The notes: generated by a model not told the origin, from the sequence alone. A stretch of 10,821 nt of DNA from Aquimonas sp002352135 (GCA_035440755.1 DAORND010000093.1:1-10821), one strand, 5' to 3'; positions 1 to 7,819 are shown, counted from the first letter of the stretch. Numbers and translations: made by a program.

Positions 1-530
1 CCGCGTGAGACATAGGCCACTTCCTTGGCCTTGCCGCGCTCGACCATGTGGTAGTGCAGCGCCTCGCCGACCGCCATGTCGGCAGGCAGGTCGCGGCTGA
101 TCAATAGATTCAGAGCCTGTCCACTGACGCTGTCGTCACGCAATGGGACCGGCCCACGCTGATCCGATTTGACGTCGCCAGTCCAGCGGACTTCGCGCCG
201 CGTCCAGTCGAAGACGGTGTCGATCACTTTGTGTTTGAACAGCACGCCGCCCTCACTGTGCGCGGACACGGGAGTCAGGCGTTCACCCTGCTCGCGCAGC
301 ACTGTCGACTGTTGCATTTCAAAACCCGCGATGCGCGCCAAGCCGGACGTGCCACGTACGTTCATGTCATAGCGCCACTCGCCGCGCCCTGCCGAGGACA
401 ATTGCAGGGTGGCTTCGCCCTGCTCTTTACCTCCCTCGAACACCTGGTAGTGGGCTGCAAAAGGCGTCAACGTCGATGCCTGAATGGTCCCGGTCATCAG
501 CGCGCCTAGCAGGAAGGTCATGCCACGCAT
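1..530 (-). CDS. DUF3108 domain exported protein, 3' end outside window
   Basis: Periplasmic or envelope protein of unknown function, matching from memory the DUF3108 family. The first 176 residues are visible; the C-terminus lies beyond the left edge. Residues 1-18 form a short signal peptide (one Arg, then a hydrophobic stretch ending near IQAS). The mature part opens with LTPFAAHYQVFEGGKEQGEA, the typical start of this family, in which a beta-rich domain begins with a PF-x-A-x-Y segment. I chose the ATG at 530-528 because an AGGTGA ribosome site lies six bases before it and it gives the signal peptide its Arg. An internal ATG at 521-519 overlaps the purN stop as ATGA and is the alternative. 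It is the last visible gene of the purM-purN operon, an arrangement I recall from Pseudomonas too. Its role there is unknown; nothing suggests it is a purine enzyme. Confidence 0.8.
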   Translation of the reverse strand, partial: MRGMTFLLGALMTGTIQASTLTPFAAHYQVFEGGKEQGEATLQLSSAGRGEWRYDMNVRGTSGLARIAGFEMQQSTVLREQGERLTPVSAHSEGGVLFKHKVIDTVFDWTRREVRWTGDVKSDQRGPVPLRDDSVSGQALNLLISRDLPADMAVGEALHYHMVERGKAKEVAYVSR

Positions 531-1207
531 TGCGGTTCACCTGTACGAAGTTGGCCGTCATGGTCCATCCACAACGGTGCCGCGAGTGTGTTGCGGCCGA
601 ACTGAATGGGTGCTGGCGAGCAACGCAGTTCGGCCTTTGCCCACGCCGCGAGGACCGCGATCAACAAGCGCCGCTCGACGCTGCGCACGCGCGCCTCCAG
701 CGCAGCCGGATCATCCTCGGCTCGAATACCGACATGCACTTGGGCAAGGATCGGGCCGTCATCCAGTTCTGCCGTGACCAGATGCACGCTGGCACCGTGG
801 CTGAGATCGCCCGCATCGAGTGCCGCGCGGTGCGTGTGCAGGCCACGATGCTTGGGCAGCAGCGAAGGATGCAGGTTGATCATGCGACCGGCAAACCGGC
901 GCGTGCTGGCGGCTTCGATAATGCGCATATAGCCCGCACACACCACCAGATCGGGCTGCGCATCAGCAACCCGCGCAAACAACGCCGCATCGTGAGCCGC
1001 GCGGTTGGCATAGCCTTTGGGCGACAGGGCGCAGACCGGGATTCCTGCGCGCAAGGCGTGTTCCAGAGCAGGTGCCGCAGGCTTGTCGGAAAACAGGCCG
1101 ACGAACTGCACCGGCAACTGTCCGCCGTGCTGGGCCTCGATCAAGGCCCGCAAGGTGCTGCCAGCACCCGAGGCCAGCACCGCGACACGCGGCAATGCGT
1201 CAGGCAT
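518..1207 (-). CDS. purN: Phosphoribosylglycinamide formyltransferase PurN
   Basis: Cytosolic enzyme of de novo purine synthesis: it transfers the formyl group of 10-formyl-tetrahydrofolate to glycinamide ribonucleotide (GAR), giving FGAR. The 229-residue product starts MPDALPRVAVLASGAGSTL, where SGAGS is the phosphate-binding loop. The catalytic triad known from E. coli PurN (N106, H108, D144) is present as N111 and H113 in INLHPSLLP and D149 in AELDDGPI. KHRGLHTH follows the folate-site loop. The protein is about 17 residues longer than the E. coli enzyme, mostly as a C-terminal tail (end QCVA) that probably does not matter for catalysis. A longer start at 1258 would add 17 residues unlike the family and overlap purM by 50 bases, so I prefer the ATG one base after the purM stop (TGA-A-ATG). 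No good ribosome site is seen, so translation is probably coupled to purM. Confidence 0.95.
   Translation of the reverse strand: MPDALPRVAVLASGAGSTLRALIEAQHGGQLPVQFVGLFSDKPAAPALEHALRAGIPVCALSPKGYANRAAHDAALFARVADAQPDLVVCAGYMRIIEAASTRRFAGRMINLHPSLLPKHRGLHTHRAALDAGDLSHGASVHLVTAELDDGPILAQVHVGIRAEDDPAALEARVRSVERRLLIAVLAAWAKAELRCSPAPIQFGRNTLAAPLWMDHDGQLRTGEPQCVA
537..542 (-). promoter_or_regulatory. Ribosome binding site of the DUF3108 gene
   Basis: AGGTGA on the minus strand, six bases before the ATG at 530-528 and inside the purN coding region. It favours this start over the ATG at 521-519. Confidence 0.55.
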
Positions 1208-1208
1208 T

Positions 1209-2264
1209 TCAGCGGATGTGTACGCGATGCTCGCCTTCTGCGCGCACCACTCGGCCAATGTCCCAGTGCGCCAGATCCATGCTCTGCAGATCGGCGGAAA
1301 TCGCGCTGACCGCCGCCTCGGGCACGATCAAGGTGTAGCCGATGCCACAGTTGAAGGTGCGCCACATTTCACGTTGCGCCACCGCACCTTCGCGCTGCAG
1401 CCAGTCGAACAAGGGCGGCAAAGTCCAGGTGCTGCTGTCGATGTCCAGACCCAGGCCATCCGGTATCACGCGAATGATGTTTTCTTCCAGTCCACCGCCG
1501 GTGATGTGTGCCATCGCGTGGATGCCGTGCGGCTGCGCCTCGGGATTGTGGGCGGCCAGCAGTTGCAGCACCGGTTTGACATAGATGACGGTGGGCGCCA
1601 TCAGTGCATCGGCCAGCGCGACGCCACCGATCTGCAGGTCGAAGGGCCGACCGGCGCGATCCACAATGCGACGGATCAGCGAATAGCCGTTCGAGTGCGC
1701 GCCGCTGGATGCAATGCCAAGAATCGCATCGCCTTCGCGCACGGCACTGCCATCCAGCACGGCAGATTTTTCCACCGCGCCGACACAGAAGCCCGCCAGA
1801 TCGTATTCGCCCGGCGGATACATGTCCGGCATTTCGGCGGTCTCGCCACCGATCAAGGCACAGCCTGCCAGCTCACAACCTTTGGCGATGCCGGAAATCA
1901 CGCTGACCGTGGTGTCGACGTCCAACTTGCCGGTGGCGAAGTAGTCGAGAAAAAACAGCGATTCCGCACCCTGCACCAGCACATCGTTGACGCACATGCC
2001 GACCAGATCGATGCCGATGCTGTCATGGCGATTCAACTGCTGGGCAAGCTTGAGCTTGGTGCCGACACCGTCGGTGCCAGAAACCAGCACTGGCTCACGA
2101 TATTTGCCCGCCAGATTGAACAGCGCACCGAAGCCACCGAGCCCGCCCATCACCTCGGGGCGCGTGGTGCGCTTCACCAGCGGGCCGATGCGACGAACCA
2201 GTTCATTGCCCGCGTCGATATCGACACCGGCCTCGCGATAGGTCAGAGAAGTGGGAGCAGTCAC
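1209..2264 (-). CDS. purM: Phosphoribosylformylglycinamidine cyclo-ligase (AIR synthetase) PurM
   Basis: Cytosolic enzyme that closes the imidazole ring: it converts FGAM and ATP to aminoimidazole ribonucleotide. The 351-residue product matches E. coli PurM (345 residues) almost end to end. Recognisable segments are SLTYREAGVDIDAGN at the start, RPEVMGGLGGFGAL (about 35-48), the ATP/phosphate loop SGTDGVGTKLKLA (62-74), GIDLVGMCVNDVLVQGAE (84-101), GGETAEMPDMY (139-149), SSGAHSNGYSLIRR and the late RTFNCGIGY. The start is the GTG at 2264-2262, which gives the family's usual N-terminus (VTAPTSLTYREAGVD against MTDKTSLSYKDAGVD). A TTG at 2282 would add six atypical residues. It is the first gene of a purM-purN-DUF3108 operon, as in E. 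coli where purM also precedes purN, and is divergent from the DUF2066 gene. Confidence 0.97.
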   Translation of the reverse strand: MTAPTSLTYREAGVDIDAGNELVRRIGPLVKRTTRPEVMGGLGGFGALFNLAGKYREPVLVSGTDGVGTKLKLAQQLNRHDSIGIDLVGMCVNDVLVQGAESLFFLDYFATGKLDVDTTVSVISGIAKGCELAGCALIGGETAEMPDMYPPGEYDLAGFCVGAVEKSAVLDGSAVREGDAILGIASSGAHSNGYSLIRRIVDRAGRPFDLQIGGVALADALMAPTVIYVKPVLQLLAAHNPEAQPHGIHAMAHITGGGLEENIIRVIPDGLGLDIDSSTWTLPPLFDWLQREGAVAQREMWRTFNCGIGYTLIVPEAAVSAISADLQSMDLAHWDIGRVVRAEGEHRVHIR

Positions 2265-2592
2265 GGCAGCGCACCGAAACAAAGGGGCGCGAATGATAGC
2301 AGGGCGGTTGACCCGGACCTTTCATGAGGTCGCTTGAAGACGTGCACGCTGCGTTGCGGCATCGAACAATCCGGGAACGTCGTCCCGATGACAGACGGCC
2401 CGCCGCGTTTCCCCGCTGGCACGGCCCTCGCTTGGTCCTTGCGGCAATCACTGCGTTGCTCCTCGCACCCTTGGGCCCGCCATGGGAGCTCGTCGCGCCT
2501 TGCGTTTGCCGCAATGCCCGGCGCGATCATCCGCGCCCCCTCACGAAATGTCCGGGTTAAACTCAAGCCCTTCGCCACGCTGGAACGACCCC
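2265..2592. other. Divergent intergenic region, purM / DUF2066
   Basis: About 330 bases between two divergent genes, which must hold promoters for both. For purM, a TATCAT box lies on the minus strand at 2298-2293, about 29 bases before the GTG, but I see no good -35 box at 16-18 bases. For the plus-strand gene I see no convincing promoter. Open frames cross this region in several directions, as expected in GC-rich DNA; none has a family signature. No riboswitch-like fold is obvious. Confidence 0.35.
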
Positions 2593-3693
2593 GTGCCGCC
2601 AATTCATTCCACTGCCACACCTTCCTCCACGCTCCCGATCCGAGCGGCCTGCCTGCGCTGCCTGGCAGCGCTCTTGCTGCTGACCATCAGCCTTGGCAGC
2701 ACAGCACAGAGCATCGACCTCTATGAAGGCGAGACGCGCGTCGAAGACCAGTCGGAAGGGGCACGCGGTGCTGCCCTGCCGCAGGCCCTTGCCAATGTCG
2801 CGATCAAGCTCAGTGGCGATCCGCAAGTCGTGCAGAACGGCGCCTTGGCGAGCGGCCTTGGCAATGCGTCGGAATGGATGCAGAACTACCGTTACCGCGA
2901 AGACGCGCGCATCGAGAACGGTGTGCCCGTCCGCACCCAGAACCTGATCGCGAGGTTCCGGCCCGACGCCGTAGACCAATGGATGCGCGAATCGGGAATC
3001 GCCGTCTGGCCCGCACCACGTCCGGCAATCACCGTGTGGCTGGGGATCGATGATGGGCGCGGCGCACGTCTGGTGGCCGAAGCGCAGGCCCAGGCCGTCA
3101 ACGCGTTGACCCGACGCGCCGCCGAGCGCGGCATCGCCCTGCTCTACCCGCTGCTCGACATTGAGGATCAATCCGCAATCCAGGTGGATCAGGTCTGGCG
3201 CGAAGACCTCAGCGCCTTGCGCGCCGCCAGTGCGCGCTATGACAACCGCGCGGTGTTGGCCGGTCGCCTGCAGCGCAACGACAATGGCTGGTCTGCCGGT
3301 TGGGTATTGCTGGATGGCGACGACGCGTTGCAGCGCTGGTCCGACGCCGGCCCTGATGCCAGCGCACTTTTGGCGCGCGCGGGTGACACCGCGGTCGATG
3401 CGCTTGCCAAGCGCTATGCCCGCGCCGCATTGATCGGCACGCCGGGACGCTATCGCATTGCCGTCAGTGACTTGAGCTCGGGCGTCGACTACGCCCAGCT
3501 GAGCACGTACTTGCGCAGCTTGGCTCTGGTGCGCGACCTGCAGATTGATGCCACGCGCGACGGCATGCTGTGGATCACACTGGATCTGGCGGCGGGCCTG
3601 GAATCGCTGGATGCGTCGTTGGCGGTTTCGCGCCAACTGATTCCCGTTGGACAGCGCCTCGACGACGTACCGGTCTATCGCTGGCAGCCTTGA
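2593..3693 (+). CDS. DUF2066 domain exported protein
   Basis: Exported protein of unknown function matching from memory the DUF2066 family, which sits between purM and the AI-2E permease gene in Pseudomonas and xanthomonads. From the GTG at 2593 the product has 366 residues: a 20-residue polar leader, then a signal peptide core CLAALLLLTISLGSTA with a likely cut after STA. The mature part begins QSIDLYEGETRVEDQSEGAR, and holds the LPQALANVAIKLSGDP segment typical of the family and a C-terminal half with repeated short beta-strand/Ala-rich helix stretches (ITVWLGI, RYRIAVSDLSSG). The start is uncertain: ATG codons at 2482 and 2548 are in frame but have no ribosome site and would place the hydrophobic core unusually far inside. 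It is 111 bases before the permease gene and probably in one transcription unit with it. Confidence 0.75.
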   Translation: MPPIHSTATPSSTLPIRAACLRCLAALLLLTISLGSTAQSIDLYEGETRVEDQSEGARGAALPQALANVAIKLSGDPQVVQNGALASGLGNASEWMQNYRYREDARIENGVPVRTQNLIARFRPDAVDQWMRESGIAVWPAPRPAITVWLGIDDGRGARLVAEAQAQAVNALTRRAAERGIALLYPLLDIEDQSAIQVDQVWREDLSALRAASARYDNRAVLAGRLQRNDNGWSAGWVLLDGDDALQRWSDAGPDASALLARAGDTAVDALAKRYARAALIGTPGRYRIAVSDLSSGVDYAQLSTYLRSLALVRDLQIDATRDGMLWITLDLAAGLESLDASLAVSRQLIPVGQRLDDVPVYRWQP

Positions 3694-3804
3694 GCAGCGC
3701 TCAACGGTCACAGTGCGTCGATAGCCTCCGTCGCTGGCATCTTCACGGATACGGTAGCTGGTCCGAGCGCCGCGATGCTCGCCCGCAAGTTCTAGGAAAC
3801 CTCC

Positions 3805-4989
3805 ATGACAGACACACAGAAATGGCAATTGCTGGCGCTGACCGTCGTGCTGTCGGCCCTGCTGTATTTGCTGGCACCGGTGCTCACGCCATTTGCCGCC
3901 GCTGCGCTGTTCGCCTATCTGGGTGACCCACTGGTGGATCGCCTGGAAACTTGGCGCCTGTCGCGCACGGCGGCAGTGGCCGTGGTGTTCGGTTTGATGA
4001 CCCTGGCGGTGGTTGGCATCGTCCTGCTACTGATTCCGATGCTGCAGAAACAGATCGTGCATTTCGGCGAACGTTTCCCGGTTTACCTGGCCTGGTTCGA
4101 AACCGTGGCGCTGCCGTGGCTGGAGCAACAAACCGGCTTCGACCTGGATCGTTTGCAGGTCGGCAATTTGCTTGGCATGGCCAAGCAATACTGGCAGCAG
4201 GCCGGGTCAGCAGCGGCGACCGTGTTTGGTGGCCTGTCGCGCTCGGGCATGGCGGTGCTGGAGTTCATCGCCAACCTCACCCTGATTCCCGTCGTCACTT
4301 TCTATCTGCTGCGCGATTGGGACGGCATGGTGGCGCGCATTCGCGAACTGTTGCCGCGCGCCATCGAACCCACCGTCGTGCGCTTGGCCAACGAATCCGA
4401 TGCCGTGCTCGGCAGTTTCCTGCGCGGACAGGTCAGCGTGATGCTGGCGCTGGGTGCGATCTACACGCTTGGCCTCAGCCTCATCGGCATCGATCTGGCA
4501 CTGTTGATCGGCATGATCGCAGGGCTGGTCAGCTTCGTGCCCTACCTCGGCGTCATCGTCGGTTTTGGGGCCGGCCTGATCGCTGCTCTGGTCCAGCATG
4601 GTGATTTGCTGCATGTGCTGCTGGTCGCCGGCGTGTTCGGCTTCGGCCAGATCATCGAAGGCTTCGTGCTGACGCCCTGGCTGGTCGGCGACAAGATCGG
4701 CATGCACCCGGTCGCGGTGATCTTCGCCATCATGGCGGGCGGGCAGTTGTTCGGGTTTCTCGGCGTCTTGCTGGCCTTGCCGGTCGCCGCCGTCATCATG
4801 GTGGTGCTGCGCTGGCTGCACGAGCGTTACACCGAAAGCAGTCTGTATGGTGCCGCCGAGCGCGCCGTCGAAGACGCGGTAATCCATGAAGTCGCCCAGG
4901 CCGCTCCCGTCGACAGCGCGCCTGCAGAGGTCGAGTCCATCGTGACCACGCAGAACGGCCCGACCCCGCCAGCCACCACCGGCGCATGA
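3805..4989 (+). CDS. AI-2E family transporter (PerM/YfgO-like permease)
   Basis: Inner-membrane protein of the AI-2E transport family, 394 residues, related to E. coli PerM (YfgO). The family is named after a proposed autoinducer-2 exporter, but substrates differ or are unknown (some members are Na+/H+ antiporters), so no substrate is assigned. Membrane segments: about 6-35 (LLALTVVLSALLYLLAPVLT), 50-75, a loop with amphipathic helices to about 145, then 150-170 with the family motif IPVVTFYLLRDWDGM, and a C-terminal core from about 212 to 335 containing SFVPYLGVIVGFGAG, GFVLTPWLVGDKIGMHP and FGFLGVLLALPVAAV. Residues from about 350 to the end form an Ala/Pro/Glu-rich soluble tail. The ATG at 3805 follows AGGA (3794-3797) by seven bases. 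Its TGA overlaps the hda start as ATGA, so the two genes are probably translationally coupled. Confidence 0.9.
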   Translation: MTDTQKWQLLALTVVLSALLYLLAPVLTPFAAAALFAYLGDPLVDRLETWRLSRTAAVAVVFGLMTLAVVGIVLLLIPMLQKQIVHFGERFPVYLAWFETVALPWLEQQTGFDLDRLQVGNLLGMAKQYWQQAGSAAATVFGGLSRSGMAVLEFIANLTLIPVVTFYLLRDWDGMVARIRELLPRAIEPTVVRLANESDAVLGSFLRGQVSVMLALGAIYTLGLSLIGIDLALLIGMIAGLVSFVPYLGVIVGFGAGLIAALVQHGDLLHVLLVAGVFGFGQIIEGFVLTPWLVGDKIGMHPVAVIFAIMAGGQLFGFLGVLLALPVAAVIMVVLRWLHERYTESSLYGAAERAVEDAVIHEVAQAAPVDSAPAEVESIVTTQNGPTPPATTGA

Positions 4990-5678
4990 ACACACCGCAA
5001 CTTCCGCTAGCCTTGCGCTCGCAGAAGGCGTTCAGGCTGGATGATTTCATCGGCAATGCCGACCTTTGCGCCCTGCTGGCCGCCACCGCGCGAGGCGACA
5101 GTCGGGACAGCCTGTTTCTGCACGGTCCGACGGACAGCGGCAAGACTCACTTGCTGTTCGCAACCCTGAGCCTGGCTCGCACCGGTCAGCGCGACGTGAA
5201 TTACCTGCCCTTGCGCGTACTCGGGCGGGCGGCGGAAGACACGCTCGACGCTGCCGACGGCCACGCGCTGCTGTGCGTCGATGATGTGGATGCCATCGCG
5301 GGACACCGCGCCGCCGAAGAAGCCCTGTTCCGCCTGCACAATCGCGTCCACGATCTCGGCAGCACCGTCCTCTACAGCGCCAACGTCGCACCACAGGCGC
5401 TGCCGCTGAGCCTGCCCGACCTGCGCTCGCGTCTGCAGCATGGCCTGCGTTTTTCGTTGATGCCGCTGGATGATCAGGGTCGTCGTGACTGGCTTCGCCA
5501 AGCGGCGAGCGCACGCGGAATGAGCATGGATGATGTCGTGCTGGACTACCTGTTCCGCCACTATCCGCGCGATCTGGATAGCCTGCAGCGCCTGCTGGAT
5601 CGCCTCGACCGCACCAGTCTGGCCGAACAACGCCGCATCACCGTGCCCTTCGTGCGCGGCGTGCTGACGAACGTCTGA
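4986..5678 (+). CDS. hda: DnaA regulatory inactivator Hda
   Basis: AAA+ protein that, bound to the DNA-loaded DnaN clamp, stimulates ATP hydrolysis by DnaA and so prevents re-initiation of replication. The 230-residue product aligns with E. coli Hda along its whole length. Near the N-terminus QLPLAL (residues 5-10) is the clamp-binding motif (QLSLPL in E. coli). Walker A is GPTDSGKT (47-54, K53), Walker B LLCVDD (95-100, D99/D100), and LPDLRSRL (143-150) carries the Box VII arginine, R149. The C-terminal lid holds YPRDLDSLQRLLDRLDR and ends with ITVPFVRGVL, as in E. coli ITIPFVKEIL-type ends. Walker A is canonical, whereas I recall Arg instead of Lys in E. coli Hda. It starts inside the stop of the permease gene. 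No DnaA domain IV (helix-turn-helix) is present, which rules out DnaA itself. Confidence 0.93.
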   Translation: MNTPQLPLALRSQKAFRLDDFIGNADLCALLAATARGDSRDSLFLHGPTDSGKTHLLFATLSLARTGQRDVNYLPLRVLGRAAEDTLDAADGHALLCVDDVDAIAGHRAAEEALFRLHNRVHDLGSTVLYSANVAPQALPLSLPDLRSRLQHGLRFSLMPLDDQGRRDWLRQAASARGMSMDDVVLDYLFRHYPRDLDSLQRLLDRLDRTSLAEQRRITVPFVRGVLTNV

Positions 5679-5786
5679 GCTGCACGCCAAGCGCCTTTGC
5701 CGACCGCAGACTCCAATTGAACGACCTACGGAATTGCTAGGTCAGCGGTTCCGTACTGCCTTGGCGAAGTCACCCAAAATGGCGTC

Positions 5787-5806
5787 ATACCCGCGAAAGC
5801 GGGTAT
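5787..5806. repeat. Dispersed-type hairpin ATACCCGC-GAAA-GCGGGTAT
   Basis: A perfect 8-bp inverted repeat with a GAAA loop, embedded in GTCATACCCGCGAAAGCGGG. It resembles the small dispersed palindrome (GTCATTCCCGCGAAAGCGGGAATCC type) found between genes in many proteobacteria. It lies in the convergent gap between hda and the crotonase gene, where it could also serve as a two-way transcription stop, though no T-run follows. Sixty bases earlier a second, weaker inverted repeat (GACCTA 5723-5728 / TAGGTC 5738-5743) is present. Confidence 0.65.
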
Positions 5807-5895
5807 CCACACCATGGAATTCGTAGGCGCCCGTTTTCGCCCAAACGACGACCATTCGACATTTCAAAGCTGCCGTCATCTGAGGCAGCACCCAC

Positions 5896-6660
5896 TCACC
5901 CCTTGCCGAGCTTCGCAACCAATGCCTTCAACACGGCCTGCGTTTCCGGGTGATACCAGCCGTCGATAAACGCGCCGATGTCCTGCGCGGCGGGCGCGCT
6001 GATGGCATCGAGCAAACCACGGCGGGACATCCGCCGCGTCGTCAGCATCGCCTGATGCGGCAACGCCAGATGCGCCTGCAACCACGCCAACGCCTGCGGC
6101 ACCACCGCATCGATCTCACACAGCGCATCGACCATACCGATCTGCAAGGCACGGCTGGATTCGATCATCTCGCCCGCCACAAGCAGACGTTCGCCAATCC
6201 GCTCACCCACCAGACGCTTCAAGGCGTACTGGATCGCCTCGGGCACCACCAGGCCCACCTGCGTCTCGTTGAGACCGATTTTGAATTCGCCTTTTTCATT
6301 GCCACGCGCCATCACCCGGTAATCGCAGAACAGACTGATCACCGCGCCACCTGCCGGACTGTGACCGGTCAAGGCCGCCACCACCGGAACCGGCAAACCT
6401 GCCAAGGTCGAGCACACCCGCATGAACATGCCCCAGGTCGCGATCACACCCTCGCGATCCAGCGTCAACAAGGTCGGCACATCCAGGCCACCGGAAAACA
6501 AACCCGGCGCACCCGACAGAATCACCGCCTCACACCCCTCGTCCTGCGCACTTTCCAGCGCGGAGTTCAGCGCCGTCAGCAGCTCCAGATTGAAGGCATT
6601 GGCCGGTGGCCGCGCCAGCTTGAGTTCGAGAATGCGGTCGTGGCGGATGTGCTGAAGCAT
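5896..6660 (-). CDS. Enoyl-CoA isomerase of the crotonase family (ECI1-like)
   Basis: Cytosolic crotonase-fold enzyme of fatty acid beta-oxidation, 254 residues. The first oxyanion-hole loop is LFSGGLD (54-60), the second GHSPAGGAV (99-107). The hydratase pair of glutamates is not conserved: the position of rat hydratase Glu144 is Val107. Instead the motif IGLNETQVGLVVPE matches the mitochondrial delta3-delta2-enoyl-CoA isomerase ECI1 (IGLNETQLGI), whose catalytic base is the Glu of NETQ, here E132. The expected reaction is therefore shifting a cis/trans 3-double bond to trans-2, needed for unsaturated fatty acids, rather than hydration; automatic annotation would probably say enoyl-CoA hydratase. 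Start: ATG at 6660; a GTG at 6669 would add three residues. It faces hda and follows the deacetylase gene by 190 bases, so it probably has its own promoter. Confidence 0.85.
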   Translation of the reverse strand: MLQHIRHDRILELKLARPPANAFNLELLTALNSALESAQDEGCEAVILSGAPGLFSGGLDVPTLLTLDREGVIATWGMFMRVCSTLAGLPVPVVAALTGHSPAGGAVISLFCDYRVMARGNEKGEFKIGLNETQVGLVVPEAIQYALKRLVGERIGERLLVAGEMIESSRALQIGMVDALCEIDAVVPQALAWLQAHLALPHQAMLTTRRMSRRGLLDAISAPAAQDIGAFIDGWYHPETQAVLKALVAKLGKG

Positions 6661-6692
6661 CGGAAACACCGTCAGTGGGAAAGCGGAGCGGC

Positions 6693-6721
6693 ATCATAGC
6701 GTGAACATACGATGGCGTATG
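6693..6721 (-). promoter_or_regulatory. Possible promoter and operator of the crotonase gene
   Basis: On the minus strand a TATGAT box (6698-6693) lies 32 bases before the ATG at 6660. Just upstream is a perfect 6-bp inverted repeat, CATACG-atgg-CGTATG (6706-6721 as read on the plus strand), covering the spacer and part of the -35 position. No good TTGACA box is seen. The layout fits a repressor site over a promoter, but a 16-base palindrome can also arise by chance. Confidence 0.25.
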
Positions 6722-6850
6722 CGTTGACCCGTTCGCGCACCCGCGACCACCATTGCACCGCAACGGACGGATGAGCGTGTCGCCGCACCATCGGCATCCA
6801 AGCCATTCCATCCAAACCCACGCACTTCGCCGCCGCTTCCGGCAGCAAGC

Positions 6851-7807
6851 TCAAAAGCCCCGCGCTTTCAGCAAGGCCATTTCGTAATCGCCATCGTCCA
6901 CCAGCCGCTCCCAGCCGGGAAACCGTCCAAGCCCGAGCACGCGCGCCATGGAAAGCAGCAGGCTCTGGCCTGCCACCGGGCGATCCGGCTGCAGAAGATA
7001 GATCGGGTCGGCGAAGGCGATTTCCGGGTCCACAAAGGTCCAACCCTGCGCCTGCAACGCCGACAGCACCTCGTCCAGCCACAGCGCGTTGATCAGGTTG
7101 TGATGCAACAGCAGCATCTGCGGAATGTCGCGTCCTTGCAGTTGCTGCGCCAGCGCGCGGTAGGCGGTCGCCCGTTGCAGCACGTGGGCGATGTACTGCG
7201 CCTTGATCGGCTGCACATCGGCATCGGGACGCGAAAGCAGCGTCTTCAGCAGCAACTCGTTGAAGCGCCAGTCGCTGGTATCCAGCGTCACGTAGGCATT
7301 GCGATACCCCTGAGCCTGCAGAAAGGCACGCATGCCATCGCGCTTTTCCGGCGTGTTGCCTTCGCGCAAATAGGTGAAGCGGAACCAGCGGCGATACCCA
7401 GGCAAATCGCGGATCACCGCATCGCAATCCAGCAACTCCTGCTGATACGCGGCAAGCGTGGTCTCCGCACCATTCAGATCCAGATGACTCATGGTGTGGT
7501 TGCCGATGACATGCCCCGCGTCGCCCCAAGCGCGCGCCAAGGCCAAGCCCGCAGGCTGGTTCGCGCCGTTGTTGGCGGTCACAAACAGAAAGGCCTTGGC
7601 ATGATGTCGCGCCAAGGCCGCGAGCAAAGCCGCATTGCGCTCCGCTGCCGACAGTAGCGGTGTCTCATGCAGATGCGGACCATCATCAAAACTCAGCGCC
7701 AGCGTTTGAGCGACAGCGCGCGGCGCCGCGAAGGTCAAGGCAAAGCCCAGCCCAACCGCCAGCACACCAGACCAAGCGAACAGCGTTGCAAACAATCGAC
7801 GGCCCAT
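6851..7807 (-). CDS. Exported polysaccharide deacetylase (NodB fold, CE4 family)
   Basis: Metal-dependent deacetylase of the carbohydrate esterase 4 family, expected to remove N- or O-acetyl groups from a glycan outside the cytoplasm; the substrate cannot be told. The 318-residue product starts with a signal peptide (MGRRLFATLFAWSG, cut near AVAQ, residue 34). The NodB motifs follow: LSFDDGP (D41 catalytic base, D42 metal ligand), GNHTMSH (metal ligands H104, H108), RFTY (143-146, usually R-x-P-Y, here Thr replaces Pro), DTSDW (176-180), and LLLHHN (232-237, with the catalytic His). The segment from about 240 to 318 is a C-terminal extension. The ATG at 7807 is chosen over an upstream in-frame start at 7906 because AAGGGC lies six bases before it and the signal peptide then begins properly. 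It is 118 bases downstream of the transporter gene and may be cotranscribed with it. Confidence 0.88.
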   Translation of the reverse strand: MGRRLFATLFAWSGVLAVGLGFALTFAAPRAVAQTLALSFDDGPHLHETPLLSAAERNAALLAALARHHAKAFLFVTANNGANQPAGLALARAWGDAGHVIGNHTMSHLDLNGAETTLAAYQQELLDCDAVIRDLPGYRRWFRFTYLREGNTPEKRDGMRAFLQAQGYRNAYVTLDTSDWRFNELLLKTLLSRPDADVQPIKAQYIAHVLQRATAYRALAQQLQGRDIPQMLLLHHNLINALWLDEVLSALQAQGWTFVDPEIAFADPIYLLQPDRPVAGQSLLLSMARVLGLGRFPGWERLVDDGDYEMALLKARGF

Positions 7808-7813
7808 GATTTT

Positions 7814-7819
7814 GCCCTT
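7814..7819 (-). promoter_or_regulatory. Ribosome binding site of the deacetylase gene
   Basis: AAGGGC on the minus strand, six bases before the ATG at 7807-7805. It decides the start in favour of the shorter reading frame with an N-terminal signal peptide. A small inverted repeat ACCCG-AA-CGGGT (7840-7851) lies just upstream. Confidence 0.5.

Noticed and set aside
1017..2327. Long open frame of 436 codons on the plus strand opposite purM
   Set aside because: It is the antisense of purM and purN. Its product is rich in His, Gln, Arg and Asp with no family motif, as typical of GC-rich shadow frames.
2563..3828. Open frame of 421 codons on the minus strand opposite the DUF2066 gene
   Set aside because: Antisense of a gene with a signal peptide and family match; no own ribosome site or motif.
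6672..7529. Open frame on the minus strand inside the deacetylase gene
   Set aside because: The deacetylase frame carries all NodB motifs; this frame has none and ends in the intergenic region.
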